Positions 41,963 to 43,395 of a stretch of DNA of 43,395 bases are shown here, piece by piece. Numbering within the stretch: the stretch's first letter is position 1; every line of letters starts with the position of its first letter. Source of the DNA: an uncultured Oscillospiraceae bacterium. Its GTDB lineage: Bacteria > Bacillota > Clostridia > Oscillospirales > Oscillospiraceae. The position numbers and the translations under genes are program-made. Where the stretch lies: assembly GCA_947585425.1 (NCBI GenBank), contig CANPWZ010000015.1, positions 1-43,395 on the forward strand, written 5' to 3'. The notes under the pieces were generated by a model. The model saw only the letters and a list, made by a program, of their open reading frames with translations. It made no database searches and was not told the DNA's origin.

Positions 41963-43395
41963 TCAGGTGCCCAGCCTGATCCACAGGTCGTTATAGAGGG
42001 TGCGGGTCCCGGAGGGCAGGACCTCATACATCTCACACTGCTCCAGCACCTCCGGCGGGGTGACGATGATGTCATAGGTCTCCTGGTCCAGCTCCTCGCC
42101 GTACTGCTCCTCGTACCAGGCGGGGTACTGCTCCAGCGCCTCGGCGTTGGGAGAGCCGTACCAGATATAGTCCATGTTCCTGAGGTTGGAGTCGGTGGAG
42201 GCAATGAAGTTGATCCACTTCATGGCGTTATCATAGTTGGGGGCGTCTTTCAGCACGCACATGGCGTCCACGAACCAGTTGGAGCCCTCCTTGGGGATAA
42301 CGAAGGCCAGATCCTCGTTGTTGTCCCGCATGGTGAGGTAGTCGCCGGCGTAGTAGGTGGCGATGGCGGCATTGCCCCCCTCCATGGTCTGGAACACCTC
42401 GTCCATCACCTTGCCCTGGAACACCCCCCGGCGGGAGGCGTCCTCGATGAGCTCATAGGCCTCCCGGATCTGGTCCGGGTCGGTGGTGTTCATGGAGTAA
42501 CCCAGGTACTTCAGGGCGATGCCGAAGGCGTCCCGGGAGTTGTTGATGAGCAGCACGTTCCCGGCATATTTGTCGTCGTAGAGGCAGCCCCAGCTGTCGA
42601 TCTCCCCGTCCACCATGGTGGTGTTGTAGATGATGCCCAGGGTGCTCCAGGTGTAGGGCACGGTGTAGCGGTTCTCCGGGTCGTAGGACAGGTTTTTGAA
42701 CCGGCCGTCGATCTTCTCAAAGTTGGGGATCTGGCTGTAATCCAGGGGCTCCAGCATATCCTCCTCGATGAGCTGGGCGATCATATAGTCGGAGGGGACG
42801 ATCACGTCGTAGTAGGCGCCGCCGTTTTTGATGAGGGAGTACATGGCCTCGTTGGACTCGGCGGTCTGGTAGTTCACCCGGATGCCGTACTGCTCCTCGA
42901 ACTCGCCGATCAGGTCCTCGTCGATATACTCGCCCCAGGAGCAGACGTTGACCACCGGCTGGCTGCTGGTGTAGGCGGTGAGCATCCCCACGCTGACCAC
43001 AAAGACCACGCACAGGGCCGCCGCGGCGATCCGTTTGACCCATTTCCCCTTTGGCGTGGACAGCTTTTCCCGGACAGACTCGATAAAGGGATTCGGCTTT
43101 ACAGGCTCGAAGGATGCCCGTTTCACCGCCATTTTCTCCTGCTGCATCTCCCGGATGTTGTTGATGACCAGCACGATCAGCACCGCCAGGAACATCAGGG
43201 TGGACACGGCGTTGACCACCGGGGTCACCCGCTTCTTGGTCATGCCGTAGATGGCCATAGCCAGGGTCTGGGTGGCGGAGCCGGCGGTGAAATAGGAGAT
43301 GACGAAGTCGTCCACCGACATGGTGAAGGCGATGAGCGCGCCGGACACGATGCCCGGCTTGATCTCCGGCAGGATGACCTTGAAGAAGGCCTGCA
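41963..43395 (-). CDS. PotC-PotD fusion: polyamine ABC permease joined to substrate-binding protein (runs off right edge)
   Basis: One uninterrupted frame covers the end of a permease and a whole binding protein. At the right edge it reads LPEIKPGIVSGALIAFTMSVDDFVISYF (core: LPEIKPGIVSGALIAF), the PotC permease loop, with two more membrane segments. A basic linker (about 45 residues, KMAVKRASFEPVKPNPF) leads to a second membrane segment (AAALCVVFVVSVGMLTAYTS). A PotD/PotF-type periplasmic fold follows: VVNVCSWGEYIDEDLIGEF, VPSDYMIAQLIEEDML, VPYTWSTLGIIYNT and the C-terminal lobe to GTRTLYNDLWIRLG. There is no lipobox; the binding domain is tethered through the permease. potA/potB are presumably beyond the right edge. 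Confidence 0.88.
   Translation of the reverse strand, partial: QAFFKVILPEIKPGIVSGALIAFTMSVDDFVISYFTAGSATQTLAMAIYGMTKKRVTPVVNAVSTLMFLAVLIVLVINNIREMQQEKMAVKRASFEPVKPNPFIESVREKLSTPKGKWVKRIAAAALCVVFVVSVGMLTAYTSSQPVVNVCSWGEYIDEDLIGEFEEQYGIRVNYQTAESNEAMYSLIKNGGAYYDVIVPSDYMIAQLIEEDMLEPLDYSQIPNFEKIDGRFKNLSYDPENRYTVPYTWSTLGIIYNTTMVDGEIDSWGCLYDDKYAGNVLLINNSRDAFGIALKYLGYSMNTTDPDQIREAYELIEDASRRGVFQGKVMDEVFQTMEGGNAAIATYYAGDYLTMRDNNEDLAFVIPKEGSNWFVDAMCVLKDAPNYDNAMKWINFIASTDSNLRNMDYIWYGSPNAEALEQYPAWYEEQYGEELDQETYDIIVTPPEVLEQCEMYEVLPSGTRTLYNDLWIRLGT

Overview
The window is a GC-rich stretch of a spore-forming Clostridia chromosome. The complete spoIIIA operon, sigma-K, DapL-type lysine synthesis, MurT/GatD, HPr kinase and pyruvate phosphate dikinase suggest a gut Oscillospiraceae-like member (Flavonifractor/Lawsonibacter/Intestinimonas type). 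That placement is inference from gene content and order, not from a database search. No rRNA, tRNA, CRISPR array, insertion sequence or prophage was seen, and no gene-free stretch exceeds about 215 bases.

Layout. 1-2433: tyrS (partial, leaving the left edge) diverges from degV and a DUF308 membrane protein. 2450-13704, minus strand: the conserved Firmicutes block asp23, nusB, a TsaD/Kae1 paralogue, xseA, xseB, ispA, a DUF212 protein, dxs, tlyA, nadK, argR, recN and a Cof-type HAD phosphatase. 13775-18611: spoIIIAA to spoIIIAH, read toward asp23 from a good sigma-E-type promoter. 18755-22788, plus strand: a response regulator, a histidine kinase, an unrecognised membrane-anchored protein and a muramoyl amidase. 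22850-25955: dapL and dapF (minus), with a membrane-bound XRE regulator divergent from dapF. 26016-29989: an ECF sigma/anti-sigma pair divergent from ppdK. 30040-33545: murT, gatD and a tandem flavoprotein. 33718-37377: sigK, glmS and hprK. 37547-40989: rpmB converging on der-plsY-gpsA. 41136-43395: yceD-rpmF and a PotC-PotD fusion leaving the right edge.

How the genes work together. The 2.4-18.6 kb block follows the Bacillus subtilis spoIIIA-yqhY-nusB-folD-xseAB-ispA-dxs-tlyA-ahrC-recN order, but accB/accC and folD are missing, a Kae1-family paralogue stands where folD is expected, and recN is followed by a HAD gene instead of spoIVB-spo0A. Cell-envelope functions recur: isoprenoid precursors (dxs, ispA), DAP (dapL, dapF), amino sugars (glmS), lipid II modification (murT/gatD) and phospholipid (plsY, gpsA).

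Most worth a second look: a GatD whose catalytic Cys and His positions hold Thr and Val, with a divergent MurT partner; an HPr kinase with Pro at the usual catalytic His position; the PotC-PotD fusion; the TsaD paralogue in the folD slot; the unknown extracytoplasmic protein encoded with a two-component system; and an octamer found by eye five times on one strand only. None of these is an obviously new multi-gene system. The closest to an undescribed one is the murT/gatD/flavoprotein operon.
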